Shown: one piece after another, positions 8,566 to 18,483 of the stretch | Layout: every line of letters starts with the position of its first letter | Numbering within the stretch: position 1 is the first letter of the stretch | DNA from: Pseudoalteromonas carrageenovora IAM 12662 | GTDB lineage: Bacteria > Pseudomonadota > Gammaproteobacteria > Enterobacterales > Alteromonadaceae | Length of the DNA: 64,000 bases | Reading direction: 5' to 3' | Assembly: GCF_900239935.1 (NCBI RefSeq) | Contig: NZ_LT965928.1 | Coordinates: 3,181,520 to 3,245,519 of the forward strand | Made by a program: the position numbers and the translations under genes | The notes under the pieces: generated by a model | The model's database searches: none | What the model was told of the DNA's origin: nothing | The model's input: the letters and a program-made list of their open reading frames with translations, nothing else

Positions 8566-10647
8566 TTAAACGTCGTCCTCATCTTGGCTAAATAACGCAT
8601 CAATAAAGTCATCGCTTTTAAAAGCGCGTAAATCATCAATACCTTCACCAACACCAATGTAACGAATTGGAATATTAAACTTATCGGCAACCGCAAAAAT
8701 AACACCGCCTTTTGCAGTACCATCAAGTTTTGAAAGTGTAATACCAGTTAAACCAACACATTGATTAAATAAGTTTACTTGGCTAATAGCGTTTTGACCT
8801 GTACCAGCATCAATAGTAAGCATTACTTCATGAGGTGCATCTGGGTCAATTTTTTTCATTACACGGGCTATTTTTTCAAGCTCTTGCATTAAATTATCTT
8901 TATTTTGCAAGCGCCCAGCTGTATCGGCAATTAATACATCAACATTACGTGCTTTCGCGGCTTGAAATGCATCAAATACTACCGACGCGCTATCTGCACC
9001 TGTGTGCTGTGCAATAACCGGAATACTGTTCCGCTCACCCCAAACTTGTAATTGTTCTACAGCTGCGGCTCTAAACGTATCTCCCGCGGCAAGCATGACC
9101 GACTTACCTTCGTTTTGAAATTGCTTAGCTAACTTACCAATCGTGGTTGTTTTACCAACTCCGTTCACACCTACCATTAAAATAACAAACGGCTTTTTAT
9201 CTTTATTAATAACCAAAGGCTGCTCAGCAGTTTTTAGCATCGCTGCCATTTCTTGCTTCATTAGCTCATATAGGGCATCACCATCTTTAAGCTGCTTTCG
9301 GTTTGCTGCATCAGTTAAGCTATCGATTAACTTCATGGTGGTATCAACACCTAGATCAGCGGTGAGCAGCTGTGTTTCAAGATCTTCAAATAACTCATCA
9401 TCAATTTTTTTACCACTAAAAATAGAAGCAAAGCCAGAACCTATATTTACACGAGTTTTTAATAAGCCCTTTTTAAGACGAGAGAAAAACCCTTCTTTTT
9501 TTGGTTTTTCTTCTTGTTTTGCTTCATCTACAGCAAGTTCAGCAGTAAGGCGCTCTTGCTCTAAACGTTCATTTTCAGCCTCTTCAGCTACAAGTCGTTC
9601 TTGCTCTAAACGTTCATTATCGGCTTTTTCAGCGGCAATTCGTTCTTGCTCTAAACGCTCATTCTCGGCTTCTTCAGCGGCAATTCGTTCTTGCTCTAAA
9701 CGTTCATTCTCGGCTTCTTCAGCGGCAAGTCGCTCTTGCTCTAAACGTTCACTCTCGGCTTTTTCAGCGGCAATGCGTTCTTGCTCTAAACGCTCATTCT
9801 CGGCTTCTTCAGCAGCAATGCGCTCTTGCTCTAAACGCTCATTCTGTGCTTTTTCAGCGGCAATGCGTTCTTGCTCTAGACGCTCATTCTCAAATTTTTC
9901 AGCGGCAATGCGTTCTTGCTCTAAACGCTCATTCTCAACTTTTTCAGCGGCTATGCGTTCTTGCTCTAAGCGTTCATTCTCAACTTTTTCTGCGGCTATA
10001 CGTTCTTGCTCTAAACGCATTTGAGCTTCTTGCTCAGCTAGGCGCTGCTCTCGTTCCTGTCGTTGTATTTCAGCATCAGCCTGCTCTTTTGCAAGCAATT
10101 GTGCATTTGCTTTATCTATTGCAAGCTTTTCTGCATTTGCAGCTTCTTGCTCTTGGAGACGAACTCGTTCTAATCGCTCCGACTCTGCTTTGTCAGCTGC
10201 AATGCGCTCCTGTTCTAAGCGCATTTGTGTTTCTTGCTCAGCTAGCCGTTTAGCTTGTTCTTGCTTTTGCGCTGCTGCATCTGCATCTTGCTTTGCTAAT
10301 AATTCGGCATTAGCTTGCTCTATAGCTCGTTTTTCGGCTTGTTCTGTTTCATATATGCGTTCTTTCTCAAGCTTTTGCGCTTGCTCTTGAGCTAGCTTTT
10401 CTTGAGCTAAACGTTCAACTTCAGCCTGCTCACTAGCTATACGCTCTTGCTCTAAACGCTTAGTCTCTGCTTCTGCTTGTAAACGCTCAGCCTCGGCCTG
10501 CTCTGCAGCTATACGTTCTTGCTCAGCTTTTTCGGCTTGCTCTTGCGCTAATGCTTGTTGTTTATCAGCTTCTGCTTTTTGCTCTGCTTCTTTTTTATCT
10601 GACTTGCCAAAACCGAGCCACGACATGAATTTACTTTTTTTTGCCAT
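8566..10647 (-). CDS. ftsY: Signal recognition particle receptor FtsY with expanded repeat N-terminus
   Basis: GTPase that docks SRP-ribosome complexes to the membrane for co-translational insertion. The C-terminal 300 residues are a standard NG domain: GVNGVGKTTTIGKLA (G1), DTAGRLQNKDNL (G3) and TLSKLDGTAKGG (G4). I chose the ATG at 10647 (MAKKSKFMSWLGFGKSDKK) because this N-terminus is like that of related FtsY proteins; an earlier in-frame start at 10737 would add 30 residues, and neither has a good Shine-Dalgarno. At 693 residues it is far longer than E. coli FtsY (497), the excess being a charged A domain built of 15-residue repeats (separate entry). The acidic A domain in relatives mediates membrane and translocon contact. 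Confidence 0.95.
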   Translation of the reverse strand: MAKKSKFMSWLGFGKSDKKEAEQKAEADKQQALAQEQAEKAEQERIAAEQAEAERLQAEAETKRLEQERIASEQAEVERLAQEKLAQEQAQKLEKERIYETEQAEKRAIEQANAELLAKQDADAAAQKQEQAKRLAEQETQMRLEQERIAADKAESERLERVRLQEQEAANAEKLAIDKANAQLLAKEQADAEIQRQEREQRLAEQEAQMRLEQERIAAEKVENERLEQERIAAEKVENERLEQERIAAEKFENERLEQERIAAEKAQNERLEQERIAAEEAENERLEQERIAAEKAESERLEQERLAAEEAENERLEQERIAAEEAENERLEQERIAAEKADNERLEQERLVAEEAENERLEQERLTAELAVDEAKQEEKPKKEGFFSRLKKGLLKTRVNIGSGFASIFSGKKIDDELFEDLETQLLTADLGVDTTMKLIDSLTDAANRKQLKDGDALYELMKQEMAAMLKTAEQPLVINKDKKPFVILMVGVNGVGKTTTIGKLAKQFQNEGKSVMLAAGDTFRAAAVEQLQVWGERNSIPVIAQHTGADSASVVFDAFQAAKARNVDVLIADTAGRLQNKDNLMQELEKIARVMKKIDPDAPHEVMLTIDAGTGQNAISQVNLFNQCVGLTGITLSKLDGTAKGGVIFAVADKFNIPIRYIGVGEGIDDLRAFKSDDFIDALFSQDEDDV
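9526..10020 (-). repeat. Eleven tandem 45-bp repeats inside ftsY
   Basis: Eleven consecutive units encode the 15-residue repeat ERLEQERIAAEKAEN with changes mainly at positions 12-14, predicting one long charged helix. Two more diverged copies of a larger block (ANAxLLAK...RLAEQExQMRLEQERIAA) precede them at about 10021-10330. Near-identical DNA units make copy number likely to vary between strains. Confidence 0.92.
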
Positions 10648-10853
10648 ACTTGCTAATAACCACTTATAAAAATCTGATAAACTAAAATTTGAAATAGCTT
10701 GGCGATGCCTAGCAATCGATGCTAGTAAAACAACCATTCAAAACGTAAGTGTTCAATAGTAACACTTTTAATACGGTTGAAAAATGAAGCTACACGTAAT
10801 CTGCTGCAATATTATCTGAGCTAGATACCATATACCATTTTTTAGTGAGCTAA

Positions 10854-11459
10854 ATGAGAAATAAAACGACACAAAATAAAGCTATTAGCAAATCCAGCGA
10901 TGGTTTTATTAGAGTTATAAGCGGCCAATTTAGAGGCCGTAAATTGCCAGTAAAAAACGTAGAAGGTTTACGCCCGACCACCGATAGAATTAAAGAAACG
11001 GTGTTTAACTGGTTAATGCAAGATACCCGCGACGCTCATGTACTTGATTGTTTTGCGGGTTCTGGCGGGCTCGGTTTTGAAGCGCTCTCTCGTTTTGCAA
11101 AAAGCACCATATTTATTGAGTTAGATAAATTTGCGGCCAAACAATTAGAACTAAATATCAGCACCTTAAAGCTTGAAAATGCACAGGTAAAACACACTAA
11201 TTCTTTGAGTTATTTAGAACAGAAAAATACAAATGAAACATTTAATTTAGTATTTGTTGACCCGCCATTTCGCAAAGATTTAGCACAAACAACATGCGAT
11301 TTATTAGAAAAAAACCAATGGCTAAGCAGCGAAGCACTCATTTATGTGGAAGTAGAAACCGAGTTAAGCACGTTTCAAAAACCCGATAACTGGCTGTTAA
11401 TAAAAGAAAAAAAGGCGGGACAAGTGTTCTGCAGGCTATATCAACGTCAATCAAATTAA
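10854..11459 (+). CDS. rsmD: 16S rRNA (guanine966-N2)-methyltransferase
   Basis: Methylates G966 of 16S rRNA in the 30S subunit using SAM. Visible are GQFRGRKL and LRPTTDRIKETVFNWL near residues 25-55, the SAM-binding DCFAGSGGLGFEALSR at about 63-78, and the catalytic VDPPF motif near 140. Length 201 is normal. It is divergent from ftsY, the same arrangement as in E. coli. The ATG at 10854 has only a weak GTGAG upstream. Confidence 0.96.
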   Translation: MRNKTTQNKAISKSSDGFIRVISGQFRGRKLPVKNVEGLRPTTDRIKETVFNWLMQDTRDAHVLDCFAGSGGLGFEALSRFAKSTIFIELDKFAAKQLELNISTLKLENAQVKHTNSLSYLEQKNTNETFNLVFVDPPFRKDLAQTTCDLLEKNQWLSSEALIYVEVETELSTFQKPDNWLLIKEKKAGQVFCRLYQRQSN

Positions 11460-11547
11460 TACTATTTTAGATGATGCGTTTCTGTTAATATTATCCTTTA
11501 CATGTGGTGTTGCTTCGGATTACAATACCGCACCATTTTTGAACCAC

Positions 11548-11585
11548 TTGATCAATGTTTGATCAACTTGAGCAACGCTCATAAT
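11548..11585 (+). promoter_or_regulatory. rpsU upstream region with paired TTGATCAA sites
   Basis: The palindrome TTGATCAA occurs at 11548-11555 and again at 11559-11566, 11 bp apart, about one helical turn. A -10-like CATAAT lies at 11580-11585, with TTGATC of the second copy 15 nt before it as a possible -35. This may be the rpsU promoter with an operator built in. Confidence 0.4.
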
Positions 11586-11604
11586 TTAGGTAGGTGAATT
11601 TTTA

Positions 11605-11820
11605 ATGCCAGTAATTAAAGTAAGAGAGAACGAACCGTTTGACGTAGCACTTCGTCGCTTCAAGCGTTCATGTGAAAAAGCAGGTATCCTTTCAGAAGTT
11701 CGTCGTCGCGAGCACTATGAAAAGCCAACAGCTGAGCGTAAGCGTAAAAAAGCTGCTGCAGTTAAACGTCACATGAAAAAACTTTCTCGTGATAACGCAC
11801 GTCGCGTTAAATTATACTAA
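11605..11820 (+). CDS. rpsU: Small ribosomal subunit protein bS21
   Basis: Component of the 30S subunit near the anti-Shine-Dalgarno region of 16S rRNA, needed for initiation on many mRNAs. The 71 residues are strongly basic and nearly identical to E. coli S21, starting [20 protein letters not shown]. It heads the macromolecular synthesis region: rpsU, yqeY (19-nt gap), then dnaG and rpoD. AGGTAGG-type ribosome-binding site precedes the ATG. Confidence 0.98.
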
Positions 11821-11839
11821 TATATTAGGTCTTGTATAA

Positions 11840-12286
11840 ATGAGCCTTTTAATAACGCTAAAAGATGCGCAAAAAGATGCGATGCGAGCTAAAGACAAAC
11901 AACGTCTTAACCCTATTCGTATGGTACTTGCTGCAATCAAGCAACGTGAAATTGACGAGCAAATTACACTAGACGACGCGGGTATTACCTCAGTTATAGT
12001 GAAGCTTGTTAAACAACGTCGTGACTCTTACACTCAGTACAAAGATGCTGGGCGTGATGATTTAGCTGATATTGAAGCCAATGAAATAGTAGCACTTGAA
12101 ACTTTTTTACCTCAACAATTGAGTGAAGAAGAAATAATTGCTCTCATTGATGCGGCTATTGCTGATACTAACGCAGCAGGTATGCAAGACATGGGTAAAG
12201 TAATGGGTATAATCAAAAGCAAAGCTGAAGGTCGCGCCGATATGGGCAAAATCTCTGGTTTAATTAAGCAACGATTAACTGCCTAA
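11840..12286 (+). CDS. yqeY: GatB/YqeY domain-containing protein
   Basis: Small protein of the GatB/YqeY family, related to the tail domain of the GatB amidotransferase subunit; its cellular role is not settled, though tRNA-linked functions have been proposed. The 148 residues contain the typical helical core (LKDAQKDAMRAKDKQRLNPIRM) and the C-terminal QDMGKVMGIIKSKAEGRADM. It follows rpsU closely and is followed by a terminator, so rpsU-yqeY is one transcription unit. This insertion between rpsU and dnaG is common outside the enterics. Confidence 0.94.
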   Translation: MSLLITLKDAQKDAMRAKDKQRLNPIRMVLAAIKQREIDEQITLDDAGITSVIVKLVKQRRDSYTQYKDAGRDDLADIEANEIVALETFLPQQLSEEEIIALIDAAIADTNAAGMQDMGKVMGIIKSKAEGRADMGKISGLIKQRLTA

Positions 12287-12319
12287 TATACGCCCACATA
12301 CATTAAAGTATGATTGAAG

Positions 12320-12347
12320 CAAACCGAGCCTAGCGCTCGGTTTCTTT
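12320..12347 (+). terminator. Intrinsic terminator of rpsU-yqeY
   Basis: Stem AAACCGAGC/GCTCGGTTT followed by a T-rich tract, 35 nt past the yqeY stop. Confidence 0.85.
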
Positions 12348-12540
12348 GTTTTTAGCTTTAATTAACCTAACAACAAGCTAATTAGATACGCTTACATGCT
12401 TCAATTTAACTATTGAAATTTATGTGTACTGCCCTATTTATTTACAGTATGTTTTGGTAAGTTAAATAGGCTTTATTTGGCACTAAACGTACATTTCGTT
12501 TTCGTTATTCTTCTTATTATCTCAGGACCTTATTTTACTA

Positions 12541-14292
12541 ATGGCTGGAAAGATCCCACGTAATTTTATAGACGATTTACTTGCCAGAACCGACATTGTC
12601 GAACTCATCGACTCTAAAGTTGGCCTTAAAAAAGCCGGTAAAGATTACCAAGCCTGCTGTCCATTTCATAACGAAAAATCGCCCTCATTTACCGTATCGC
12701 AAGACAAGCAGTTTTATCATTGTTTTGGCTGTGGTGCGAATGGCAATGCAATATCGTTTGTTATGGAATACGACAAACTAGAGTTTGTTGATGCCATTGA
12801 AGAACTTGCCAGTTTATTAAACTTAGATGTACCACGAGAACAAGGCAGCAACTCAGCTCCAGAGCGCACAGCAGCCCAAAAACGCTCAGACTACGATTTA
12901 ATGCTGCACACTGCGCGCTTTTATCAACACCAATTAAAGCACCATAGTAACTCAGCAGCTGTAATTGAGTATGTTAAAGGACGTGGTTTAAGCGGTGAAA
13001 CTGTTAAAAAGTTTATGATTGGTTACGCCCCAAGTGAGTGGGATGGATTATGTTTACAGCTTGGCCGTAACAAAGAACAAAAAGAGCAATTAGTAGAGCT
13101 AAAGCTTGCCTCTGAAAAAACACCTGGTAGACAGTTTGATTTTTTCCGCGACCGCTTAATGTTTCCTATACGCGATAAACGTGGGCGCGTTATTGCCTTT
13201 GGCGGACGTGTAATGCAAGCCGACCAAGGCCCAAAATACTTAAACTCGCCAGAGACCCGAATTTTTCATAAAGGCTTTGAGCTGTACGGGCTATATGAAG
13301 CAAAGCAAGCTCATAAAAAACTTGACCATGTAATGATTGTAGAAGGTTATATGGATGTAGTCGCGCTTGCCGAGCAAGGAATTGAATATGCTGTTGCCGC
13401 ACTAGGCACCGCAACTACAAGCGAGCACATGCACACTTTGTTTAGAACCACAGACAAGGTAATTTGTTGTTATGATGGCGACAGAGCAGGCCGTGATGCT
13501 GCATGGCGAGCTCTTGAAAACGCACTTCCCTATTTAAACGACGGTAAAGCATTACAGTTTGCATTTTTACCTGACGGTGAAGACCCTGACTCGCTAGTAC
13601 AAAAAGAGGGGAAAGAGCAATTTGAACAACGCCTTAGTCAAGCAGATGACTTTACCAAGGTACTGTTTAATAAACTTAGCCAAGAAGTTGATTTAACGCT
13701 CGACTCAGGTAAAGCTAAATTACTAAGTACTGCGCTGCCTCTTATTGAAAAAATTCCGAGTGAATTTTATCAAGAAAATATTTTGGAACAATTAGGGCGC
13801 TTGATTGGTCGAACTCGAGAGCAGCTTAATAGCCGCTTAAAAACACCAAAGCAGCAACACTCTATTGAACGAAAATTTAAAATAACGCCTATGCGCCAAG
13901 CAATTGGTATATTAATTCAGCACCCTGATTTAGCCAAAAGTGTGCCGTACTTACCCGAGCTTGCGCAAATGAATATTGCTGGCATTGGTTTGTTATTACG
14001 ATTGCAAGAGCAAGCTTTACAAAAAGAGGAAGTAACTACAGCTCAGTTATTAGAGTTCTTTAGAGATACAGATGATTACGAGCCATTAATTAAGCTTGCA
14101 ACATGGCAACATCAAATAAATGAAGAGCGTTTAGAGACTGTTTTTAAAAATACTTTTAAATTTATTGAAGATCAGTGTTTAAATTATCGACTCGAGACCC
14201 TATTAATAAAGGACAAGACACAAGGTCTTAATAGCGACGAAAGACTTGAATGTCATTTGCTAATGACAGCGTTAAAAGCCACTAACAGCTAG
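12541..14292 (+). CDS. dnaG: DNA primase
   Basis: Makes RNA primers for chromosome replication with the DnaB helicase. The N-terminal zinc ribbon shows CCPFHNEKSPSF and CFGCGANG (about 39-65); the Toprim catalytic core shows VEGYMDVVALAEQ near 267 and the acidic YDGDRAG motif; the C-terminal helicase-binding domain fills the last 150 residues. Length 583 matches E. coli (581). It starts 254 nt after the yqeY terminator region and is followed by rpoD, with a likely rpoD promoter in the short gap. Confidence 0.98.
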   Translation: MAGKIPRNFIDDLLARTDIVELIDSKVGLKKAGKDYQACCPFHNEKSPSFTVSQDKQFYHCFGCGANGNAISFVMEYDKLEFVDAIEELASLLNLDVPREQGSNSAPERTAAQKRSDYDLMLHTARFYQHQLKHHSNSAAVIEYVKGRGLSGETVKKFMIGYAPSEWDGLCLQLGRNKEQKEQLVELKLASEKTPGRQFDFFRDRLMFPIRDKRGRVIAFGGRVMQADQGPKYLNSPETRIFHKGFELYGLYEAKQAHKKLDHVMIVEGYMDVVALAEQGIEYAVAALGTATTSEHMHTLFRTTDKVICCYDGDRAGRDAAWRALENALPYLNDGKALQFAFLPDGEDPDSLVQKEGKEQFEQRLSQADDFTKVLFNKLSQEVDLTLDSGKAKLLSTALPLIEKIPSEFYQENILEQLGRLIGRTREQLNSRLKTPKQQHSIERKFKITPMRQAIGILIQHPDLAKSVPYLPELAQMNIAGIGLLLRLQEQALQKEEVTTAQLLEFFRDTDDYEPLIKLATWQHQINEERLETVFKNTFKFIEDQCLNYRLETLLIKDKTQGLNSDERLECHLLMTALKATNS

Positions 14293-14309
14293 TCAGATTT
14301 GATTTAAAC

Positions 14310-14318
14310 TGTTATACT
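14310..14318 (+). promoter_or_regulatory. Extended -10 promoter element upstream of rpoD
   Basis: TGT-TATACT is an extended -10 (TGn plus a five-of-six hexamer) about 100 nt before the rpoD ATG; the -35 position is weak (TAGTCA). It would allow rpoD expression independent of dnaG. Confidence 0.5.
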
Positions 14319-14416
14319 GTGCTATTCACTGCGTCACATTATTCTAGTTGGCTTTAATGCAAACTACATGATGGCGCCTGTTGTATCAACTTATCAGAGT
14401 GGAAGAAACAATCTCT

Positions 14417-16264
14417 ATGGATCCAACTCCTCAGTCACAATTAAAACTTCTGATTCAAAAAGGTAAAGAGCAAGGCTACTTAACTTTTGCAGAAGTAAAT
14501 GATCACCTTCCACAAGACATTATAGACTCAGATCAAGTAGAAGATATCATTAGCATGATTAATGACATGGGTATCAAGGTTAGCGAAAACGCGCCTGATG
14601 CCGATGAATTAATGATGCAAGAAACAACGACAGACGAAGACGCAGCAGAAGCTGCCGCTGCAGCACTTGCAACTGTAGAAAAAGAAATCGGCCGCACAAC
14701 GGATCCGGTTCGCATGTACATGCGTGAAATGGGTACTGTTGAACTTCTAACACGTGAAGGCGAAATTGTAATCGCTAAGCGTATTGAAGAAGGTATCAAC
14801 CAAGTACAGATTTCTGTTGCAGAGTACCCTGAAGCAATTACTTACCTACTAGAACAGTGGGATAAGTTTGAAGCTGAAGAAATGCGCTTAAGCGATATTA
14901 TCGTTGGATTTATTGATCCTAACGAAGATGATGCGCCAATATCAGCGACTAACATCGGTTCAGAGTTAAGTGAAAAACAACTTGATGACGACGATGAAGA
15001 CGATGACAAAGACAGCGACGATGATGAAGACGAAGAAGAAGTAGATACCGGCCCAGATCCTGAAGAGGCACGTGTACACTTTGAAAACTTACGTGATTTA
15101 TATAATAAGGCACGTGATACGTTTGACTCTAAAGGTCGTTCGCACCCTGAGTCTCAAGCCGCTATTTTTGAAATTGGCGAGCTGTTCAGAACATTCAAAT
15201 TAGTACCTAAACAGTTTGATCGCATGGTTAATAACATGCGTGAAATGATGGACAGAGTTCGTATTCAAGAACGCCTAATCATGAAACAAGCGGTACAAAT
15301 TGCTAAGTTACCTAAGAAGACCTTCATTAAGCATTTTGCTAATAATGAAACTGATGCTTCTTGGATTGACGTAGAAATCAGTGCTAACGAAAAGCATTCG
15401 GCTAAACTTGAAGAAGTTAAGCCAGAGATCATTCGTAGCATCAATAAACTATCTGTTATTGAACAAACAACAGGTTTAAGCATAGAGCGTATTAAAGACA
15501 TTAACCGTCGAATGAGCATTGGTGAAGCGAAAGCCCGCCGTGCGAAAAAAGAAATGGTTGAAGCTAACTTACGTCTTGTAATCTCAATTGCTAAAAAATA
15601 CACAAACCGTGGCTTACAGTTCTTGGATTTAATCCAAGAAGGTAACATTGGCTTAATGAAAGCGGTAGATAAGTTTGAATATCGCCGTGGTTATAAGTTC
15701 TCTACTTATGCTACATGGTGGATACGCCAAGCAATTACTCGCTCAATTGCTGACCAAGCAAGAACAATCCGTATTCCGGTACATATGATAGAAACGATTA
15801 ATAAACTTAACCGTATTTCTCGTCAAATGTTACAAGAAATGGGTCGTGAGCCAAATCCAGAAGAATTAGCAGAACGCATGATGATGCCTGAGGATAAAAT
15901 CCGTAAGGTACTTAAAATTGCAAAAGAGCCAATTTCAATGGAAACACCAATCGGTGATGATGAAGATTCGCACTTAGGTGACTTTATCGAAGATACCACT
16001 ATTGATTCGCCAATTGACTCGGCAACAATGGAATCTCTTCGTGGCGCAACTAACGATGTACTAGCAGGCCTTACAGCTCGTGAAGCTAAAGTACTACGTA
16101 TGCGTTTTGGTATTGATATGAATACCGACCACACCTTAGAAGAAGTAGGTAAGCAATTTGACGTAACACGTGAGCGTATTCGTCAAATAGAAGCGAAAGC
16201 GCTGCGTAAATTACGCCACCCTTCTCGCTCAGATTTACTGAAAAGCTTTTTAGACGCTAAATAA
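14417..16264 (+). CDS. rpoD: RNA polymerase primary sigma factor sigma-70
   Basis: The housekeeping sigma factor. The chosen ATG gives [21 protein letters not shown], matching the E. coli N-terminus; an upstream TTG at 14381 would add 12 residues with no counterpart. Region 1.1 covers about 1-80, an acidic non-conserved region about 195-225 (run of Asp/Glu), region 2 includes [20 protein letters not shown] and the [15 protein letters not shown] -10-binding segment, and region 4 ends with [20 protein letters not shown]. Length 615 agrees with the family. It is followed by a strong terminator. Confidence 0.98.
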   Translation: MDPTPQSQLKLLIQKGKEQGYLTFAEVNDHLPQDIIDSDQVEDIISMINDMGIKVSENAPDADELMMQETTTDEDAAEAAAAALATVEKEIGRTTDPVRMYMREMGTVELLTREGEIVIAKRIEEGINQVQISVAEYPEAITYLLEQWDKFEAEEMRLSDIIVGFIDPNEDDAPISATNIGSELSEKQLDDDDEDDDKDSDDDEDEEEVDTGPDPEEARVHFENLRDLYNKARDTFDSKGRSHPESQAAIFEIGELFRTFKLVPKQFDRMVNNMREMMDRVRIQERLIMKQAVQIAKLPKKTFIKHFANNETDASWIDVEISANEKHSAKLEEVKPEIIRSINKLSVIEQTTGLSIERIKDINRRMSIGEAKARRAKKEMVEANLRLVISIAKKYTNRGLQFLDLIQEGNIGLMKAVDKFEYRRGYKFSTYATWWIRQAITRSIADQARTIRIPVHMIETINKLNRISRQMLQEMGREPNPEELAERMMMPEDKIRKVLKIAKEPISMETPIGDDEDSHLGDFIEDTTIDSPIDSATMESLRGATNDVLAGLTAREAKVLRMRFGIDMNTDHTLEEVGKQFDVTRERIRQIEAKALRKLRHPSRSDLLKSFLDAK

Positions 16265-16284
16265 TTTAGCGCTTCATATAAACT

Positions 16285-16313
16285 AAAAAGGCCGCTGTAG
16301 CGGCCTTTTTTCT
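16285..16313 (+). terminator. Intrinsic terminator of rpoD
   Basis: AAAAAGGCCGC-TGTA-GCGGCCTTTTTT, 20 nt past the stop; a strong stem with T run. Confidence 0.93.
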
Positions 16314-16330
16314 ATTTCAAGGAAACAATC

Positions 16331-17212
16331 ATGGCTTGGATCCAAATCCGTATCAATGCCAATGCTGCAACCGCAGATGCAGTAAGTGACTTACTAATGG
16401 AAGCAGGCAGTGCGTCTGTTACTTTTATAGACGCTAAAGACACCCCTATTTACGAGCCTAAAATTGGCACCGCTGTGTTTTGGGCTGATACTACCGTAAT
16501 CGGTTTATTTGAAGCTAATCACGATATGAACGCTGTAATTGCCTTATTAAAGCGCCACGATGAAATTAAAGACTCGCTAGTATATAAAATTGAGCAACTA
16601 GAAGATAAAGACTGGGAGCGTGAATGGATGGATAACTTCCACCCTATCCAGTTTGGTGAAAAGCTATGGATTTGTCCTAGCTGGCGCGACATCCCAGATC
16701 CTGATGCTGTTAATGTATTACTTGATCCAGGCCTTGCGTTTGGCACAGGCACGCATGCAACAACAGCACTTTGTTTAAAATGGCTAGAAAGCCAAGACCT
16801 AACTGGTAAAACCGTAGTGGACTTTGGGTGTGGCTCAGGCATCTTAGGGATTGCTGCTATAAAGCTTGGCGCTGAGCGCATGATTGGGATTGATATTGAT
16901 CCGCAAGCACTTGAAGCAAGCTTAGATAACGCTAATCGTAACGGCGTTGCCGATAAGCTAGAAGTGTACTTACCAGAAAACCAGCCAGAGTTTACGGCCG
17001 ATATTGTAGTGGCTAATATTTTAGCGCAACCACTGAGAGAGCTACACAGTGTAATTTTAGGTTTGCTAAAGCCAGGTGGCAAAATTGCCATGTCAGGTAT
17101 TTTAGAAGAACAAGCTCAGTCAGTAGCTGATATTTATGCACCCTTTATTGAGCTCGATGATATTGCCATTGAAGGTGATTGGACACGAGTTAGCGGCACT
17201 AAAAAAGCCTAA
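16331..17212 (+). CDS. prmA: Ribosomal protein L11 methyltransferase
   Basis: Trimethylates ribosomal protein uL11 with SAM. The N-terminal substrate-recognition domain (1-60) is followed by a linker ([18 protein letters not shown]) and the methyltransferase domain with [11 protein letters not shown], the SAM loop [15 protein letters not shown] near 160, and the [10 protein letters not shown] motif. Length 293 equals E. coli PrmA. It precedes dusB-fis as in E. coli, but a hairpin terminator after prmA separates them here. An AAGGAAA lies before the ATG. Confidence 0.97.
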   Translation: MAWIQIRINANAATADAVSDLLMEAGSASVTFIDAKDTPIYEPKIGTAVFWADTTVIGLFEANHDMNAVIALLKRHDEIKDSLVYKIEQLEDKDWEREWMDNFHPIQFGEKLWICPSWRDIPDPDAVNVLLDPGLAFGTGTHATTALCLKWLESQDLTGKTVVDFGCGSGILGIAAIKLGAERMIGIDIDPQALEASLDNANRNGVADKLEVYLPENQPEFTADIVVANILAQPLRELHSVILGLLKPGGKIAMSGILEEQAQSVADIYAPFIELDDIAIEGDWTRVSGTKKA

Positions 17213-17255
17213 CAACTGACACGCGAAATTTAGAGTATTAACTCAAAACTCGCAT

Positions 17256-17290
17256 GTAAAGCCTGTATTTAACAGGCTTTACTATTTTTT
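17256..17290 (+). terminator. Intrinsic terminator of prmA
   Basis: Stem GTAAAGCCTGT/ACAGGCTTTAC followed by TATTTTTTT. Confidence 0.85.
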
Positions 17291-17431
17291 TACATATTAT
17301 TTTTTTTCTAATTATTGTGTAAAAAATAAAACCTGTATAAATTTCAAACAAATTAACCTACTTGTCATGCGGTTATCAAATGTCAATACGAAAAGGGCAA
17401 AAAAAAGTCACTTTTGTTCAATTTATAGCCT

Positions 17432-17468
17432 TTGATTTTTCCTAAAAAAACCGTAAACTTAGCGCCCC
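17432..17468 (+). promoter_or_regulatory. Predicted dusB-fis promoter with GC-rich discriminator
   Basis: TTGATT (17432-17437), 16 nt, TAAACT (17454-17459), then the discriminator TAGCGCCCC. A GC-rich discriminator is the hallmark of promoters repressed by ppGpp/DksA, and the E. coli fis promoter has the same feature. The start of transcription near 17466 argues against translation starting at the TTG at 17469. Confidence 0.7.
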
Positions 17469-17483
17469 TTGAAAAGAGGCCTA

Positions 17484-18464
17484 TTGAATACAGTGCGTAT
17501 CGGTTCATACCAACTTGAGAATAATGTAATAGTCGCGCCAATGGCAGGTATTACAGACAGACCATTTAGACAACTTTGTCGCCGCTTAGGTGCGGGGCTA
17601 GCTGTGTCTGAAATGCTATCGTCAAACCCTAAGGTTTGGAAAACTGAAAAGTCGATGAACCGTATGGATCACAGCGGTGAATCGGGTATACGCGCGGTGC
17701 AAATTGCAGGAGCAGATCCTGAGCTTATGGCGCAGGCCGCACAATTCAATGTTGCAAACGGTGCACAGATCATAGATATCAATATGGGGTGCCCAGCAAA
17801 AAAAGTGAACAAGAAACTCGCAGGCTCTGCCTTATTACAGTTTCCTGAACTTGTGGAAGAGATAGTTGATGCAGTCGTTAATGCTGTTGATATCCCGGTC
17901 ACACTTAAAATCCGAACTGGATGGGATCAGGACAACCGTAATGGTGTAGAGATTGCGAGAATAGCTGAGCGTTATGGCATAGCGTCACTTGCCGTACATG
18001 GGCGTACACGCGCATGTATGTATAAAGGTGAAGCAGAATATGACACGATTAGGGATATAAAACGCTCAGTGTCGATACCTGTTGTTGCAAATGGTGATAT
18101 TACATCACCAGAAAAAGCAAAGCAGGTTTTGGACTATACGGGTGCAGATGCCATTATGATTGGCCGAGCCGCCCAAGGTCGCCCTTGGATATTTAGGGAG
18201 ATAGACCACTATTTGCGAACTGGAGAACACTTACAGCCGCCTGCTATTTCAGAGGTACGCAGTATTTTAATGGAGCATTTAGAAAACCTCCATGCGTTTT
18301 ACGGTGAGCCAATGGGAGCGCGAATTGCTCGCAAACATGTATCTTGGTATTTGCAAACCCATGACAGTGATGGTCAGTTTAGGCGAGTATTTAATGCGCT
18401 CGACAACCCACAGGCACAGGTTGACGCATTAAAGCAATACTTTAAAACACTAGCAGCTAACTAA
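17484..18464 (+). CDS. dusB: tRNA-dihydrouridine synthase B
   Basis: FMN-dependent reductase that forms dihydrouridine at position 17 of tRNAs. [15 protein letters not shown] near residue 20, [20 protein letters not shown] with the catalytic cysteine, [13 protein letters not shown] and GRAAQGRPW match E. coli DusB throughout. Start choice: AAGAGG at 17474-17479 favours the TTG at 17484 (spacer 4 nt) or the GTG at 17493, which aligns with the E. coli Met-Arg-Ile-Gly start; the TTG at 17469 lies before the ribosome-binding site. It is co-transcribed with fis (19-nt gap) as in enterics. Confidence 0.95.
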   Translation: MNTVRIGSYQLENNVIVAPMAGITDRPFRQLCRRLGAGLAVSEMLSSNPKVWKTEKSMNRMDHSGESGIRAVQIAGADPELMAQAAQFNVANGAQIIDINMGCPAKKVNKKLAGSALLQFPELVEEIVDAVVNAVDIPVTLKIRTGWDQDNRNGVEIARIAERYGIASLAVHGRTRACMYKGEAEYDTIRDIKRSVSIPVVANGDITSPEKAKQVLDYTGADAIMIGRAAQGRPWIFREIDHYLRTGEHLQPPAISEVRSILMEHLENLHAFYGEPMGARIARKHVSWYLQTHDSDGQFRRVFNALDNPQAQVDALKQYFKTLAAN

Positions 18465-18483
18465 GAAAGAAAGAGATTAAATA

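Noticed and set aside
9526..10020. Regular 45-bp repeats as a possible CRISPR array
   Set aside because: Units are directly adjacent without unique spacers and are in frame within ftsY.
9143..10024. A 293-codon open frame on the plus strand opposite ftsY
   Set aside because: It is the complement of the 45-bp repeats, giving a repetitive Ser/Cys/Arg sequence with no known domain and no ribosome-binding site; ftsY on the other strand is clearly real.
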